Assembly: GCA_029784825.1 (NCBI GenBank)
Contig: JAFMAU010000004.1
Coordinates: forward strand, 1-64,000
Source: Nitrososphaerota archaeon
GTDB taxonomy: Archaea; Thermoproteota; Nitrososphaeria; Nitrososphaerales; UBA183
Direction: 5' to 3'
Length of the DNA: 64,000 nt
Shown here: positions 8,536-16,532 of the stretch, in pieces
How positions within the stretch are numbered: the stretch's first letter is position 1
Layout: every line of letters starts with the position of its first letter
Position numbers and translations under genes: made by a program
Notes under the pieces: model-generated
Database searches by the model: none
Seen by the model: the letters and a program-made list of their open reading frames with translations, nothing else
Told to the model about the DNA's origin: nothing

Positions 8536-9219
8536 CTGGCTGAGATCCTGAAGGGAGTCCACTACGTCGACGGCTCCAACGCCAACAGCTACCTGGTCGA
8601 AGAGGGGGACGGCACGCTTACGCTCGTCGACGCGGGGATGCAGGCCGATGGGAAGAGGATACTCGAGTTCATCACCGCGACGATGAGCCGCAGGCCTTCT
8701 GAAGTGAAGACGATAGTGGTCACCCACTGCCACGTCGACCACACAAGAGGGCTGGCAGCCGTGAAGGCAGCCACTGGAGGCAGGGTGGCTGTGCACGAGG
8801 CCGACGCAGACTTCGTATCAGGGAAGGAGCGGTACCCTTCTCCTAGAGGGGCCATGGGCCTCCTCTTCAAGGCAATGTCCCCTGTCTTCAATTCCGCCCC
8901 CGTGGAGCCAGACATCAGGCTGAAGGACGGAGACTCCGTCGGGAGGCTCGAGGTCATCCACACTCCTGGCCACACTCCGGGGAGCGTCTCGCTCTACGAC
9001 AGGCAGAACAGGGTCCTGTTCATCGGGGACACGGCCAGGTTCCGCAGCGGGAAGCTGGAAGGGCCGCCCCCTCGATTCACCCAGCGGATGGACCAAGCGA
9101 AGTCTTCTCTCGAACGGCTGTCGTCCCTCGACTTCGAGGTCATGCTGAGCGGCCATGGAGACCCACTGAAGTCGGCAGATGCGCCGCGGATGTTGAAGGA
9201 CCTCTCGGCAAGTCTGTGA
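8536..9219 (+). CDS. Metallo-beta-lactamase-fold hydrolase, probable CTG start
   Basis: The metal-binding motifs of the MBL superfamily are present: THCHVDH, then PGHTPGS, a GDT aspartate and a C-terminal GHGD. The first ATG (8638) would remove the first beta-strands, including the conserved SNANSYLV and LVDAG segments, although the frame is coding-like well upstream. After the in-frame stop at 8527 there is no ATG, GTG or TTG before 8638. CTG at 8536 (227 residues) or CTG at 8548 is therefore the best start, preceded by a GAGGT. The motif HCHVDH replaces the usual HxHxDH acidic second position in the ordinary way, so it is probably active. The substrate is unknown; glyoxalase-II-like or lactonase activity are possibilities. 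Confidence 0.8.
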   Translation: MAEILKGVHYVDGSNANSYLVEEGDGTLTLVDAGMQADGKRILEFITATMSRRPSEVKTIVVTHCHVDHTRGLAAVKAATGGRVAVHEADADFVSGKERYPSPRGAMGLLFKAMSPVFNSAPVEPDIRLKDGDSVGRLEVIHTPGHTPGSVSLYDRQNRVLFIGDTARFRSGKLEGPPPRFTQRMDQAKSSLERLSSLDFEVMLSGHGDPLKSADAPRMLKDLSASL

Positions 9220-9273
9220 GGCTCCTCGTCCCCGGGCCACGTTTAAGGGAGGCTTTCGCAAGCCTTCGCGGGA

Positions 9274-9948
9274 TTGGTAGATCTCCGGTTCCTCTCGTTC
9301 AACAGAAAGGAGAGGACGATCTTCGACGGCCTCCTCCGCCTTCTCGCCACCGTGATGAAGACTGTGGAGTCCTTCGAGGCAAGCGTGACCGCCTTCGCCA
9401 ACGGAGACCCGAAGTCTGCAGAGATCGTCAGGAACGTCTTCGACGGCGAGACCGAGGCTGACAGGATTCACCGTGAGCTCCAGGCCAAGATAGCCGAGGG
9501 CGCCTTCTTCGGCGGCGTCAGGGAGGACATACTGAACCTCCTGGAGAAGATAGACGACATAGCTGACAGCGCGAAGGACGCGGCCCGCTTCCTCGCCCAG
9601 GACTCGCGCCTCGGGTCCGAAGCGAACGGGACCCTGAGGTCGGAGGCGATGAAGTCGTTCGTCACCGCCCTGAAGTCGTCTGTGGTCGCTCTCACAGATC
9701 TCGTGAAGGCCCTGGAGCACAACAAGCGAGAGGCGCTCGACAAGGTCCCCATCGTAGAGGACTTCGAGGAAGAGGCGGATGGCCACAAGGACGTCCTGCT
9801 CAAGGCGCTCTTCAGCTCCGAGAAGTCGATGGACCCGGTCGCCGTCATCCAGCTCAGGGACTTCATATTCGTCGCAGACAACATCGCCGACAACGCCGAG
9901 GACGCGAGCGACGTGATAATCGTGCTGATCGCGAAAGGGTATGGATGA
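9274..9948 (+). CDS. DUF47/PhoU-like protein, partner of the PiT transporter
   Basis: A 224-residue all-helical protein from a TTG start. It has the family's repeated acidic motifs: E-x3-D-x-I-H-R-E near residue 65 and D-D-I-A-D-S-A-K-D near residue 95, repeated at the end as ADNIADNAEDASD. This matches DUF47 (TIGR00153), PhoU-like metal-binding proteins encoded beside low-affinity phosphate transporters. Its stop overlaps the start of the transporter gene by 8 nt, so the two are translationally coupled. It probably modulates phosphate uptake from the cytoplasm. Confidence 0.85.
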   Translation: MVDLRFLSFNRKERTIFDGLLRLLATVMKTVESFEASVTAFANGDPKSAEIVRNVFDGETEADRIHRELQAKIAEGAFFGGVREDILNLLEKIDDIADSAKDAARFLAQDSRLGSEANGTLRSEAMKSFVTALKSSVVALTDLVKALEHNKREALDKVPIVEDFEEEADGHKDVLLKALFSSEKSMDPVAVIQLRDFIFVADNIADNAEDASDVIIVLIAKGYG

Positions 9949-10879
9949 GCTCCTCGTCGGCCTGGCCGCCGTCCTCTGCTTCCTATTCGGCTGGAACAAC
10001 AGCTCCTTCCTGATCGGGAATCTGAGGGGGGCAGGCTCGCTTTCGTTCGCCTGGGCCATCGTCCTCTCCGTCGCCGGGCTCCTCGTCGGGGCGCTGCTGG
10101 AAGGCCCCAAGATGGCAAGTACCCTGGCGGGTACGCTGTCGCCGTCGACCACTACGACCATCCTTCTGGCTGTGCTGGTTGTCTCTGTGGTCTTCTCCCT
10201 TGCCCTGACGCTCCTCGACCTCCCTGTCTCGTTCAGCATGATCATGGTCAGCGCCTTCTTGGGGGCGACGTACGCGTCTGCGCTCCCCATCGCCGCTGGC
10301 AGGTCCTGGGAGGTGGTCGGGTTCTGGTTCCTGGCGCCGCTTGCGACAGCGCTGATCACCTTCGGGGTCTACGACTTCACGACCAGCTTCGTCTCGCGGT
10401 ACGGAATCCTGACGGTCGACGCGCTGAACAGGGCGGGGGCGGTTGTGAGCGGGCTCGCTGTCTCCTACACTCTGGGCGCGAACAATATCGGGCTCTTCTA
10501 TGCGGGGACAGGGGTCTTCGCGGCTGCGACTCCGGTCGACTTCTCAGTGGTCTTGGTCCTCCTGCTGGCAGGCACGGTCGGAATAGTCGCCCTCGGGAGG
10601 ACAGCCTTGGGGGGCACCATGGGGGACAAGATGCTCACCCTCAGCCCACAGGGGGTCTTCTCCGCCTTCGTGTCGAGCTCGATCATAGTGTGGGTGGGGA
10701 CCCAGTTCGGCCTCCCTGTCTCCATCAGCCAGTGCCTCCTCGGCGGGATGCTGGGGGCAGCCTTCTCCAGGGTCGTCTCGGCGGTCAACACCAAGCTCGT
10801 AAACGAGACCATAGCAATGTGGGTGACGGCGCCGCTGGTGGCTTTCATCGCCTCCTACCTCCTCGTGGGTGTCCTGTAG
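9941..10879 (+). CDS. pit: PiT-family inorganic phosphate transporter
   Basis: A 312-residue polytopic protein, about ten membrane spans. It carries the two inverted PiT signatures, GWNNSSFLIG near residue 18 and LGANNIGLFYAG near residue 180, each with the conserved paired asparagines, and a PVSISQCLLGGMLG segment near the C-terminus. PiT proteins import phosphate with a cation (H+ or Na+). The size is close to compact archaeal members. It overlaps the DUF47 gene immediately upstream, the usual pairing. Confidence 0.9.
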   Translation: MDELLVGLAAVLCFLFGWNNSSFLIGNLRGAGSLSFAWAIVLSVAGLLVGALLEGPKMASTLAGTLSPSTTTTILLAVLVVSVVFSLALTLLDLPVSFSMIMVSAFLGATYASALPIAAGRSWEVVGFWFLAPLATALITFGVYDFTTSFVSRYGILTVDALNRAGAVVSGLAVSYTLGANNIGLFYAGTGVFAAATPVDFSVVLVLLLAGTVGIVALGRTALGGTMGDKMLTLSPQGVFSAFVSSSIIVWVGTQFGLPVSISQCLLGGMLGAAFSRVVSAVNTKLVNETIAMWVTAPLVAFIASYLLVGVL

Positions 10880-10940
10880 CCAAAGCCGACCGGAGGCTCA
10901 GCCAATAAATAGCAGGCCGCGCCCCTTCAGCGGGCAAGCT

Positions 10941-11495
10941 TTGTTCTGCGCCAAATGCGGAAAGGAACTGCCATCGGGGGCTACGTTCTGCCCCAGCTGC
11001 GGTACCCCTGTCGGAGGGGCCACCGCCACTTCCGCCGGCCCTGTAAGCGGGATAGACACCCTGACCAAGGACCAGAAGGCGCAGGAATACTGGGTGTGGA
11101 GGCTCGTCGCCATCATCATAGACTGGGTCGCGGTCTATGTCGTGCTGGGAATACTCCTGCTTCTGATCGCCCTCCCGGCCTTCCTGGCGGGCGGGGGCGT
11201 GCTCTTTGCCGCGGTCGCGGGACCGGTGGCAGCGCTCTGGGGAATCGTCTTCGTGTTCTACTTTTCCGTGACCGAGTCCATGTGGGGTGCGAGCCTGGGC
11301 AAGCACCTGTTCAACCTGAAGGTCAGGTCGAAGACGGGCGCGAACCCTACCTTCGGGGAGGCGTTCGTCAGGAACATCAGCAAGGTCTACTGGCTACTTC
11401 TCCTCCTCGACGTCGTTGTCGGCCTGGCGGTCACGAAGGGGTACCAGCAGAAGTACTCTGACCATCTCATGGGGACGACGGTCGTCCGCCCCTAG
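10941..11495 (+). CDS. RDD-family membrane protein with N-terminal zinc ribbon
   Basis: From a TTG start this gives 184 residues. A CxxC-x11-CxxC zinc ribbon (FCAKCGKEL, FCPSCGTPV) at residues ~2-24 is followed by a linker and an RDD domain with three to four hydrophobic segments. The characteristic arginine and aspartates lie in VWRLVAIIIDW, with GASLGKHLFNLKV further on. A longer frame begins at 10869, inside the phosphate transporter gene. I prefer 10941 because an AATAAATAG box (about 10905-10913) sits ~30 nt upstream and the zinc ribbon then begins at once. Function unknown; RDD proteins are implicated in transport or membrane homeostasis. Confidence 0.75.
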   Translation: MFCAKCGKELPSGATFCPSCGTPVGGATATSAGPVSGIDTLTKDQKAQEYWVWRLVAIIIDWVAVYVVLGILLLLIALPAFLAGGGVLFAAVAGPVAALWGIVFVFYFSVTESMWGASLGKHLFNLKVRSKTGANPTFGEAFVRNISKVYWLLLLLDVVVGLAVTKGYQQKYSDHLMGTTVVRP

Positions 11496-11546
11496 GGAAG
11501 GCAAGCGTTTTACAGCGCCCTTCAGGCGCGCACACCAGAAGCTGAC

Positions 11547-12635
11547 ATGGGGGACCTCGCGCCGAACAGGGCCATAGTGGTCACTTACCCCGACGAGTTC
11601 GCGAAGACGGAGATCGTCGAGCTGGCCAAGGCCGCCGGATACGAGGTGGACAAAGTCATCACCCAGAGGAACATCATAAAATCGGAGTACGGCGTCGGGG
11701 TCGGCAAGGCCGAGGAGCTCGAGGCGATGGTCGCCGACACCCAAAGCGGCACCATAATCATCGACGAGAGCGTCACATCGTCCCAGGCGTTCAAACTGGC
11801 CGCCAAGACCCGCGCCCAGGTGGTCGACAGGGAGCGGCTCATCTTGAACATCTTCGCCAAAAGGGCGGTCACCACAGAGGCGAAGCTGCAGGTAAAACTG
11901 GCCGAGCTCAAATACGAAATCCCCAGGGCGAAGGACGCGGTACGCTACTCTGTGAGGGGTGAGCAGGCGGGATTCATGGGGATGGGAGAGTACGCCGTCG
12001 ACATCAAGTTCCGGGACCTGAAGCGACAGATGGGCTTCGTCAAGGAGAAGCTGGAAAAGAGCAGGACAGTCAGGGACCTGCACACCAGGCAGAGGCGGAA
12101 GCTCGAGGTCCCATTCGTGTCGCTCGCGGGCTACACCAGCAGCGGAAAGACTACACTGTTCAACCGACTCGCGGCGGAGTCGAAGGAGGAGTCTCCCAAC
12201 CTCTTCACCACACTGGCGACCACGACAAGGACGGTGGCCCTCCCTGGCTCCAGGAACAAGATCCTCCTCTCAGACACCGTCGGGTTCATCTCCAGGCTCC
12301 CCGCGTATCTGGTCGAGTCGTTCAAGTCGACCCTGGACGAGCTGCGCTATGCCGACCTGGTCCTCCTGATGGTGGACGTCAGCGAAGGGGCAGACAGCAT
12401 CGGGATTAAGCTTGCTAGCTGCAGAGAGACGCTCAACGAGCTGGAGGTCGACCCGGGGAGGGTCCTGCTCGTCCTGAACAAGGTGGATCTGCTCGACTCG
12501 AGGGCCAGGTCAGGGATTGAGCTCGACCCACTCTTCAAGGACTACAGCTGCGTCAAGGTCTCTGCCACCCGCGGCGACGGCCTGCACCAGCTGCGGACCA
12601 AGATCCTGGAGAGGATCAGGCCCGGCAGGACCTAG
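11547..12635 (+). CDS. hflX: HflX-type GTPase
   Basis: A 362-residue protein with the HflX architecture: an N-terminal domain with the glycine motif GVGVGKAEEL near residue 50, a coiled helical linker, then a G domain with P-loop GYTSSGKTT near residue 195, switch II DTVGFIS, and NKVD. HflX binds 50S subunits and splits or rescues stalled ribosomes in bacteria; archaeal members also bind the large subunit. It is a stand-alone gene between the RDD gene and a convergent LUD gene, whose stop overlaps its stop by 4 nt. The start at 11547 is an ATG. Confidence 0.92.
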   Translation: MGDLAPNRAIVVTYPDEFAKTEIVELAKAAGYEVDKVITQRNIIKSEYGVGVGKAEELEAMVADTQSGTIIIDESVTSSQAFKLAAKTRAQVVDRERLILNIFAKRAVTTEAKLQVKLAELKYEIPRAKDAVRYSVRGEQAGFMGMGEYAVDIKFRDLKRQMGFVKEKLEKSRTVRDLHTRQRRKLEVPFVSLAGYTSSGKTTLFNRLAAESKEESPNLFTTLATTTRTVALPGSRNKILLSDTVGFISRLPAYLVESFKSTLDELRYADLVLLMVDVSEGADSIGIKLASCRETLNELEVDPGRVLLVLNKVDLLDSRARSGIELDPLFKDYSCVKVSATRGDGLHQLRTKILERIRPGRT

Positions 12636-13276
12636 AAGCCCAGCTTTTCGTTGATTATGACGACGTGGACGTTCCGCCACGGCTCCCTTTCGTAGATGAG
12701 CACCTTCGACAGGACTGTCCCGCGCGCCCCGAGCCTCTTCATCCTCGCATCTTCAAGGGGGACCGAGTGCTCGCGCAGCCTCAGAAGGGCCTCATCTAGG
12801 TTCGCCGTGATCTTCTGTGCTCCGACTACAAGTATCAGGTTGTCCCCGCCGTATGCATAGGCGGCGAGCTGGCTCCCGCTTGCACTGCCGGCCACCAAGT
12901 GCCCTGTCTCCGTGACTGCATGGACGCTCCCGAGGAAATAGTCAGCGAAGATGGCCTGCCTCCTCAGCTCCGCCTTCTTCTGGGGGTCCTGCTCAGATAC
13001 AATCCTCCCCTTCAGGTTCACCCATGGGTGGTTCTCCTCCGAAAGTATCTTGGTGAGCCCGATGGCGTCCAGGGTCGCGGAACTGGCGGTCATCACCCTC
13101 GCTCCGTCAGGGATAAGCGACCCGATCTTCCCGATGGCGGCCTTCCGGTCAGCCACCACGTCCACCTTGAAGCCGTTGGCCCTCAGCGACTCGGCCGTCC
13201 GTTCGACCGTCTTGGTGTCCGGCAGGGCCTCCCAGGGGGTGCTCTCGGCCAACGCAGTTACCTCTGATTGTTGCAT
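12632..13276 (-). CDS. LUD-domain protein (LutC/DUF162-like)
   Basis: A 214-residue single-domain protein of the LUD family. The C-terminal half carries the family signature: VAGSASGSQLA, then GGDNLILVVGAQKI and a long helix (DEALLRLREH). LutC-type proteins take part in L-lactate oxidation with LutA and LutB, but stand-alone LUD proteins are common and mostly uncharacterised; no lutA or lutB is nearby. The gene is convergent with hflX and reads away from the SemiSWEET gene 70 nt upstream. No signal peptide is seen, so it is cytoplasmic. Confidence 0.8.
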   Translation of the reverse strand: MQQSEVTALAESTPWEALPDTKTVERTAESLRANGFKVDVVADRKAAIGKIGSLIPDGARVMTASSATLDAIGLTKILSEENHPWVNLKGRIVSEQDPQKKAELRRQAIFADYFLGSVHAVTETGHLVAGSASGSQLAAYAYGGDNLILVVGAQKITANLDEALLRLREHSVPLEDARMKRLGARGTVLSKVLIYEREPWRNVHVVIINEKLGF

Positions 13277-13346
13277 GATGACCCTAAAGTCCGCCTGGAT
13301 TTAAGACTGGTAGTAAAGTTGGAGTTACTAACAAAAGTTGGTTAGG

Positions 13347-13640
13347 TCAGCATTTGGAACTATGAGCCTGCGGGCCCTGCTTCATACCGTACTTCAGCTT
13401 CACGACGAGGAGCCCTGACACCAAGGCCGTGTCCACCGCGTTCCAGACCACCACAGAGAGAAGATTCTGGAGCAGGCCGTAGCCGAGCCAGAGGACAGTT
13501 CCGCTCAGGTTGAGGAGGTTGAAGGTGAGGCTGATCTCCTGGGCGTCCCTGAGCCTCCATACCTTGACTATCTGGGGGACGAACCCCGCGGCTATCAAGA
13601 GCCCCGCGACAAGGCCGAGCGCCTCGTAGGCCGAGACCAA
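13347..13640 (-). CDS. SemiSWEET-type (PQ-loop/MtN3) transporter
   Basis: A 97-residue protein with three hydrophobic helices, exactly one MtN3/PQ-loop repeat. The PQ motif lies in the first helix (GFVPQIVKVW), followed by LTFNLLNLSGTVLWLGYG and VVVWNAVDTALVS. The conserved tryptophan and asparagine in helices 2 and 3 are the expected pocket residues. SemiSWEETs dimerise to make a sugar facilitator. The substrate here is not known. The start (GTG or ATG region at 13640) gives a typical family length. Confidence 0.85.
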   Translation of the reverse strand: MVSAYEALGLVAGLLIAAGFVPQIVKVWRLRDAQEISLTFNLLNLSGTVLWLGYGLLQNLLSVVVWNAVDTALVSGLLVVKLKYGMKQGPQAHSSKC

Positions 13641-13696
13641 CTTCCCCGCCCGGATCAGGTCCTTCCAAAAACCTTAGGGTCTCCGGGCTCTGAGTC

Positions 13697-13810
13697 CTAT
13701 TTCTTCGGATGCGCCTTCGCTGTGTGCGCGTCCCTCTGCTTTGAGCTCGGGAACACCTCGCCACACGTCTTGCACTTGCAGGCCATGGACCACCATTGCT
13801 CCCCGTCCAT
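13697..13810 (-). CDS. Small C2H2 zinc-finger-like protein (37 aa)
   Basis: A short reading frame beginning ATG GAC GGG and ending in TAG, coding for a 37-residue protein with CKTC followed by SSKQRDAHTAKAH: a CxxC-x12-H-x4-H arrangement typical of a single C2H2 zinc finger. A GGTAAATATG stretch directly at the start suggests a weak TATA region and a leaderless message. The composition is basic and compatible with nucleic-acid binding. It is too short for most automatic gene calls. Confidence 0.6.
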   Translation of the reverse strand: MDGEQWWSMACKCKTCGEVFPSSKQRDAHTAKAHPKK

Positions 13811-13845
13811 ATTTACCGTTTCGCCTTAAAGTGGCCGCCGCTGCA

Positions 13846-13959
13846 CTAGTGCCTGCGTTCGGTCACTTCTTCGTGCTCCACCACGATCACAGAGCCGAGG
13901 ACGAGCCTCGCGTCTATCTGTCCAGTGATGGAGATGTTGAACGAGTCGTGGACGCCCAC
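13846..13959 (-). CDS. Possible small protein (37 aa), weak candidate
   Basis: A frame from GTG to TAG codes for a 37-residue peptide of amphipathic strand-like character (HDSFNISITGQIDARLVLG and SVIVVEHEEVTER). The alternating hydrophobic pattern looks protein-like. The TTATAATAG element near 14015-14024 is about 60 nt upstream but is better placed for the plus-strand OB-fold gene. No homologue is recognised. The overlapping plus-strand frame is no more convincing. Treat as speculative. Confidence 0.25.
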   Translation of the reverse strand: MGVHDSFNISITGQIDARLVLGSVIVVEHEEVTERRH

Positions 13960-14046
13960 CCGAAGAAGCCCTAGTAAGCGGGGTCAGGCCTGCGGGAAGC
14001 GATTCGCGTCATCTATTATAACGTCAGGAACACCGAAGCCGCTGGC

Positions 14047-14364
14047 ATGAAGATCGCCGAAGTGAAGGAAGGGCTGCAGCACGTTGACGTGGAGGGTGAG
14101 GTCGTCGAGTCAACCGAATCCTACGAGCGCTTCATGGGTCTTGATTTTGGCACGTTCGAGCCTGTGACCTACACACTCAGGGACGTCGTCCTCAGGGACG
14201 ACACCGGCTCAATCAGCGTGCGCCTTGTGGGAGAAGAGTGGTGCGACCAGGGCGAAGTCGGAAACTTCCTCAGGATAAGGAACTGCTACGCCACCATCCG
14301 CGAGAACGACGACCTGTGCCTGGTCGCGCGCGAGGGCGCGACCGTCGAGACCATCCGCGCCTAG
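14047..14364 (+). CDS. OB-fold nucleic-acid-binding protein
   Basis: A 105-residue single OB-fold domain of the tRNA_anti/RPA type. Strand pattern: HVDVEGEVVES, YTLRDVVLRDDTGSISVRLVGEEW, FLRIRNCYATIREND, LVAREGATVETI. The DDTGSI turn is typical of SSB/RPA OB folds ('DETG'). An insert of about 15 residues lies between strands 1 and 2. It probably binds single-stranded DNA or RNA. A CTATTATAAC box at about 14013-14022 lies ~28 nt before the ATG, so the message is likely leaderless. Confidence 0.75.
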   Translation: MKIAEVKEGLQHVDVEGEVVESTESYERFMGLDFGTFEPVTYTLRDVVLRDDTGSISVRLVGEEWCDQGEVGNFLRIRNCYATIRENDDLCLVAREGATVETIRA

Positions 14365-14373
14365 CCGGGACCG

Positions 14374-15132
14374 CTAGAGGTTCTTCTCAAGGAATGCCCA
14401 GATCTTGTTCCACCCGTCCACCGCCTGCTCCTGTCTGTATCCAGGGGTGTGGTAGTAGAAGAAACCATGGCCTGCGCCCGAGTAGCTGTGGAACTCGTAG
14501 TCCTTCCCGAGCCTCTTCAGCTCGGCTTCGGTTTCAGCGACCATCTGCTGGTCGGGGTTCCTGTCGTCCGCTCCGAAGAGCCCGAGGAGAGGGCAGGACA
14601 GCCCGCCGGCGTAGGAGAGGGGAGAGACAGGCGCGTTAGGGGTGAGGTCCTCCTTCTTCTGCACCACGGACCCTCCCCAGCAGTCAATCGCCGCGTCCAG
14701 GGACTTCGTCCTGCAGGCTACGAGGAAGACATGGCGTCCCCCCGAGCACGTCCCGAAGCCGGCTACCTTGCCGTTGGAGTTCGGCAGAGACCTCAGATAG
14801 TCCGAGGCGCCGGAGACATCGGCGACCACGTTGTCGTCGTGGACCCCCCCGGCAGCCCTCATCTTCGCAGTCACATCCTCAGGGGTGCCGTGCCCGAAGT
14901 CGAAGTAGAGGTTGGGGCTGATGGCCAGGTATCCGTGGTGCGCGAACTTCCTCGTCGCCTCCCTGTACCACTCGTCCCACCCGGGCCTGTGGTGAATCAG
15001 GACCACCCCGGGGTACGGGCCTGGCCCCAGAGGGCGAGAGAAGTACGCGTTGATTCTCGTGCCCTTGTGGCCGTTGATCACAACCGTCTCCGATAGCATG
15101 CCCTCGTACATGTCTGTGGTGTATGGCTTCAC
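14374..15132 (-). CDS. Dienelactone hydrolase family protein
   Basis: A 252-residue alpha/beta hydrolase. Visible elements are an N-terminal strand and oxyanion region (GVVLIHHRPGW), a nucleophile elbow GTCSGG with Cys as nucleophile as in dienelactone hydrolases, the acid region FGADDRNPD, and the catalytic histidine in GAGHGFFYY. No signal peptide is present, so it acts in the cytoplasm on an unidentified ester or lactone. The ATG lies 22 nt from the end of the convergent-side acr3 gene, and its stop is 10 nt from that of the OB-fold gene. Confidence 0.85.
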   Translation of the reverse strand: MKPYTTDMYEGMLSETVVINGHKGTRINAYFSRPLGPGPYPGVVLIHHRPGWDEWYREATRKFAHHGYLAISPNLYFDFGHGTPEDVTAKMRAAGGVHDDNVVADVSGASDYLRSLPNSNGKVAGFGTCSGGRHVFLVACRTKSLDAAIDCWGGSVVQKKEDLTPNAPVSPLSYAGGLSCPLLGLFGADDRNPDQQMVAETEAELKRLGKDYEFHSYSGAGHGFFYYHTPGYRQEQAVDGWNKIWAFLEKNL

Positions 15133-15154
15133 GCTATCATTTCCCCAGGCCTGG

Positions 15155-16375
15155 CTAAATGGATTCTCTGCTCAGCCTTGACGATGCTATTGGATTCCCA
15201 GATATTCTGCCAGATGCGTGGTCAGGTATTGGACGGGAGTGCGGGTCGAAGTATTTCCTTCGGAGCCAGAATGCCACGTTGACGAGGCTGATCATCACGG
15301 GCACCTCGATCAGAGGACCGATCACCGTTGCAAACGCCTCCTGGGAGGCCAGCCCGAATACCGAGACTGCGACCGCTATGGCAAGCTCGAAGTTGTTGCT
15401 GGCGGCGGTGAACGCGACCGCTGTGGTCCTCGGATAGTCCAGCTTCGAGAACACTCCGAGTGCGAACGACGCAAAGAACATGATTACGAAATAGATCAGA
15501 AGGGGGACCGCGACAAGAACGACGTCGAAGGGGATGCTGACTATGACCGAGCCCTTGAGCGAAAACATGACCACGATGGTGAAGAGAAGGGCGACGAGAG
15601 AGGTCGGGGCCAGCCTTGGGATCAGGACCCTCTCATACCACTCCCTCCCCTTCCGCCTCAGGAAGTAGACCCTGGTGGCGATTCCTCCGAAGAAAGGGAT
15701 GCCCAGGTAGACGAAGACCGACTGTGCGACGGCGACGAAGGAGATGCTCACCACCGCTTCCTGTCCAGCGATCCAGGCGCCCGCGAGCGTGACGTAGAAG
15801 TAGGCGAGGGCGCTGTAGAGCACGATCTGGAAGACCGAATTGAGCGCAACGAGGATGGCTGCCCACTCGCTGTCCCCCTGCGCGAGGCCGTTCCAGACAA
15901 TCACCATCGCTATGCACCGGGCGAGCCCAATCAAGATCAGCCCGTTCCTGAGCTCGGGATAGCCGGAGAGGAACGCCCATGCGAGAACGAACATGAGCAG
16001 CGGTCCCACCAGCCAGTTCAGGACCGCCGACGCCGTGAGCACCGTCTTCGAACCCCCCTCGTGGACGATCTTCCTCAGGTCCTCGTACCGGACTCTCGCC
16101 AGCGGGGGGTACATCATCCAGATCAGGCCTATCGCTATCGGAACCGACGTCGTCCCGACGCTGAGAGAGCCAAGCGAGTTGGAGAGACCAGGAAAGGCGT
16201 AGCCCGCGCCGACGCCGACGGCCATCGCCAGGAATATCCAGAGCGTGAGGAATCTGTTGAGGAAAGACAAGCCGCCCCGGGGTTTCACCTTCGGGGCCTC
16301 AGCCTGCAGCTCCGAATGGGCCAACTTCGGACTCGGGGTGCTCAGGTGGGGCTTTAGCGGTTCTGCCCGTCGCAA
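15155..16375 (-). CDS. acr3: Acr3-type arsenite permease
   Basis: A 406-residue protein with about ten membrane spans after a ~40-residue hydrophilic N-terminus. Family landmarks are [18 protein letters not shown], the conserved cysteine in [13 protein letters not shown] that is essential in characterised Acr3 proteins, and [16 protein letters not shown]. Acr3 expels arsenite driven by the membrane potential. No arsR, arsC or arsM is adjacent. The proline- and alanine-rich N-terminus makes a later start possible. The dienelactone hydrolase gene follows 22 nt downstream on the same strand, so the two may be co-transcribed. Confidence 0.9.
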   Translation of the reverse strand: MRRAEPLKPHLSTPSPKLAHSELQAEAPKVKPRGGLSFLNRFLTLWIFLAMAVGVGAGYAFPGLSNSLGSLSVGTTSVPIAIGLIWMMYPPLARVRYEDLRKIVHEGGSKTVLTASAVLNWLVGPLLMFVLAWAFLSGYPELRNGLILIGLARCIAMVIVWNGLAQGDSEWAAILVALNSVFQIVLYSALAYFYVTLAGAWIAGQEAVVSISFVAVAQSVFVYLGIPFFGGIATRVYFLRRKGREWYERVLIPRLAPTSLVALLFTIVVMFSLKGSVIVSIPFDVVLVAVPLLIYFVIMFFASFALGVFSKLDYPRTTAVAFTAASNNFELAIAVAVSVFGLASQEAFATVIGPLIEVPVMISLVNVAFWLRRKYFDPHSRPIPDHASGRISGNPIASSRLSRESI

Positions 16376-16532
16376 AGCCGCTGTGAGAGTGGACGGGTCG
16401 CCAGTTCCTGACCCCGTCTGGGTTCAGATTCCAGAGAGCCTGACCTGAGATAATCCCTGCTGCCAGGGCTAAGACAGGCTTCTTCAGGGTGGTTTATCTC
16501 CGCGCTCTTCGGGGCGGCCATGAAGACGCTGA

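Noticed and set aside
8818..10359. 513-residue open frame on the minus strand
   Set aside because: It is antisense to the MBL, DUF47 and PiT genes, with no recognisable domain; a composition artefact.
13741..13974. 77-residue open frame on the plus strand
   Set aside because: It overlaps the small C2H2 gene on the other strand and has no recognisable pattern; the zinc-finger frame is more convincing.
15218..16357. 379-residue open frame on the plus strand
   Set aside because: Antisense shadow of acr3; highly charged and without any motif.
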